14,327 bases of DNA from JAWLGJ01 sp041685145 (GTDB lineage Bacteria > Pseudomonadota > Alphaproteobacteria > Rhodospirillales > Magnetospirillaceae): positions 1-14,327 of the forward strand of contig JAWLGJ010000060.1 of NCBI GenBank assembly GCA_041685145.1. The letters are read 5' to 3'. A program made the translations under genes and the position numbers. Of the stretch, positions 12,709 to 14,327 are shown in pieces (the stretch's first letter is position 1; the number at the start of each line of letters is the position of its first letter). The notes below the pieces were generated by a model. It was not told the origin of the DNA. It saw nothing but the letters and a program-made list of their open reading frames with translations, and made no database searches.

Positions 12709-14327
12709 ATGGCTGCGAAGGAAGTTAAATTTTCGGTCGACGCGCGCAACCGTATGCTGCGCGGCGTTGATATTCTCGCCGATTCGGTGAAGGTGACGCT
12801 GGGCCCGAAGGGGCGCAACGTGGTGCTGGAGAAGTCCTTCGGGGCGCCGCGGATCACCAAGGACGGCGTGACGGTCGCCAAGGAGATCGAGCTTTCCGAC
12901 AAGTTCGAGAACATGGGCGCGCAGATGCTGCGCGAGGTGGCCAGCAAGACCAACGACCTGGCCGGCGACGGCACCACCACGGCGACGGTGCTGGCGCAGT
13001 CGATCGTGCGCGAGGGCGCCAAGGCGGTGGCCGCGGGCATGAACCCGATGGACCTGAAGCGCGGCATCGACCAGGCGGTCGAGAAGGTCGTCGAGGCGGT
13101 GAAGTCGAAGTCGAAGAAGGTTTCGACCTCCGACGAGGTGCGCCAGGTGGGCACCATCTCGGCCAATGGCGACAAGACGGTGGGCGACATGATCGCCCAG
13201 GCGATGGAGAAGGTCGGCAACGAGGGCGTCATCACGGTCGAGGAGGCCAAGGGCCTGGAGACCGAGCTGGACGTCGTCGAGGGGATGCAGTTCGACCGCG
13301 GCTACACCAGCCCCTATTTCGTCACCAACGCCGAGAAGATGAACGTGGAGATGGAGAACCCCTACATCCTTCTCTACGAAAAGAAGCTCTCGGCCCTGCA
13401 GCCGCTGCTGCCGGTGCTGGAATCGGTGGTGCAGTCGGGCCGTCCGCTGCTGATCATCGCCGAGGACGTCGAGGGCGAGGCCCTGGCGACCCTGGTGGTC
13501 AACAAGCTGCGCGGCGGGCTGAAGGTGGCGGCGGTGAAGGCGCCGGGCTTCGGTGACCGCCGCAAGGCGATGCTGCAGGACATCGCGGTGCTGACCGGCG
13601 GCCAGGTGATCACCGAGGACCTGGGCATCAAGCTGGAGAACGTCACCATCGACATGCTGGGCACGGCGAAGAAGGTGACCATCACCAAGGAGGACACCAC
13701 CATCGTCGACGGCGCCGGCTCGAAGGAGGACATCGAGGCGCGCGTCAAGCAGATCAAGGCGCAGATCGAGGAGACCACCTCGGACTACGACAAGGAGAAG
13801 CTGCAGGAGCGGCTGGCGAAGCTGGCCGGCGGCGTGGCGGTGATCCGCGTCGGCGGCGCCTCGGAGGTCGAGGTGAAGGAGCGCAAGGACCGCGTCGACG
13901 ACGCCCTGCACGCCACCCGCGCGGCGGTCGAGGAGGGCATCGTCGCCGGCGGCGGCGTGGCGCTGCTCTACGCCGGCCTGGCGCTGGACGGCCTGAGCAC
14001 CGAGAACAACGACCAGAAGGTCGGCCTCGACATCGTGCGCCGCGCCCTGCAGGCGCCGGTGCGCCAGATCGCCGAGAACGCCGGCTTCGACGGCGCCGTC
14101 GTCGCCGGCAAGCTGCTGGAGCAGAAGGACCAGAACTGGGGCTTCGACGCCCAGGCCGGCGAGTACGGCGACCTGATCAAGAAGGGCATCATCGACCCCA
14201 CCAAGGTGGTGCGCACCGCGCTGCAGGACGCGGCCTCGGTCGCCGGCCTGCTGGTCACCACCGAGGCGATGGTCGCCGAAAAGCCCCAGAAGGAATCCGC
14301 CGGCGCCGGCGATGCCGGAATGGGCGG
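12709..14327 (+). CDS. groEL: Chaperonin GroEL (Hsp60), 3' end cut by window edge
   Basis: GroEL is the ATP-driven tetradecameric chaperonin that refolds proteins in the cytoplasm. The window holds 539 codons and two bases; the family is about 545-550 residues, so only the last few residues and the stop are missing. Seen: the N-terminal MAAKEVKFSVDARNRMLRG, ATP-site KVTLGPKGRNV, ITKDGV (Asp52 equivalent) and GDGTTTATVL (Asp87 equivalent), apical-domain LLIIAEDVEGEALATLVVNK, APGFGDRRKAMLQDIA, and VDDALHATRAAVEEGIVAGGG with the hydrolytic Asp398 equivalent. The visible end (SAGAGDAGMG) is the start of the usual Gly/Met-rich tail. GGAGG is seven bases ahead of the ATG. There is no sign of a frameshift or domain loss. 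Alphaproteobacteria often carry several groEL copies; control by CIRCE suggests this is the main heat-shock copy. Confidence 0.97.
   Translation, partial: MAAKEVKFSVDARNRMLRGVDILADSVKVTLGPKGRNVVLEKSFGAPRITKDGVTVAKEIELSDKFENMGAQMLREVASKTNDLAGDGTTTATVLAQSIVREGAKAVAAGMNPMDLKRGIDQAVEKVVEAVKSKSKKVSTSDEVRQVGTISANGDKTVGDMIAQAMEKVGNEGVITVEEAKGLETELDVVEGMQFDRGYTSPYFVTNAEKMNVEMENPYILLYEKKLSALQPLLPVLESVVQSGRPLLIIAEDVEGEALATLVVNKLRGGLKVAAVKAPGFGDRRKAMLQDIAVLTGGQVITEDLGIKLENVTIDMLGTAKKVTITKEDTTIVDGAGSKEDIEARVKQIKAQIEETTSDYDKEKLQERLAKLAGGVAVIRVGGASEVEVKERKDRVDDALHATRAAVEEGIVAGGGVALLYAGLALDGLSTENNDQKVGLDIVRRALQAPVRQIAENAGFDGAVVAGKLLEQKDQNWGFDAQAGEYGDLIKKGIIDPTKVVRTALQDAASVAGLLVTTEAMVAEKPQKESAGAGDAGMG

Noticed and set aside
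12316..13911. Antisense open frame of 531 codons under groES/groEL
   Set aside because: Long antisense frames opposite chaperone genes are a known artefact of codon bias; the product is His/Leu/Asp/Arg-rich with no domain.

Overview
The window is very GC-rich, its codons end mostly in G or C, and genes are tightly packed. The protein types (a Usg-family protein, GroEL/GroES closest to alphaproteobacterial sequences, PAS-rich sensor kinases, an oxidoreductase of the NfnB/GltD plus NfnA/PyrK kind) point to an alphaproteobacterium, probably of the Rhodospirillales (Magnetospirillum/Rhodospirillum-like). This is inferred from protein character, because no rRNA is present. There is no sign of phage, IS element, tRNA or CRISPR array.

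Layout. (1) 1-505, plus strand: C-terminal half of the site-specific recombinase XerC, cut by the window edge. It converges on (2) 516-1949, minus strand: the metalloprotease TldD. (3) 2024-4204, minus strand: an orphan membrane-anchored histidine kinase with three PAS domains. (4) 4205-4555: a divergent intergenic region with an AT-richer core and small dyads over the ribosome binding sites. (5) 4556-8026, plus strand: a 1156-residue iron-sulfur flavoprotein that looks like the NfnB and NfnA halves of an electron-bifurcating-type transhydrogenase fused in one chain, with an N-terminal helical region of about 230 residues that I do not recognise. (6) 8083-11922, plus strand: a branched-chain amino acid/amide-type ABC importer made of a secreted binding protein, a fused LivH-LivM permease and a LivG ATPase. 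The usual second ATPase LivF is absent, and the LivG tail runs antisense into the next gene. (7) 11870-12133, minus strand: a Usg-family protein. (8) 12134-12405: a regulatory region with a sigma-32/housekeeping promoter, a CIRCE operator (HrcA site), a second degenerate CIRCE-like dyad and a strong 5'-UTR hairpin. (9) 12406-14327, plus strand: groES and groEL, groEL missing only its extreme C-terminus.

How the genes relate. The importer genes overlap or nearly abut and are one transcription unit. The oxidoreductase lies 57 bases upstream in the same direction and may be co-transcribed, but no functional link is proven. The groESL unit is a standard heat-shock operon with dual control. The kinase has no response regulator nearby. 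The most unusual items are the NfnB-NfnA-like fusion with its extra domain, the LivF-less importer whose LivG has an antisense tail, and the second CIRCE-like repeat.
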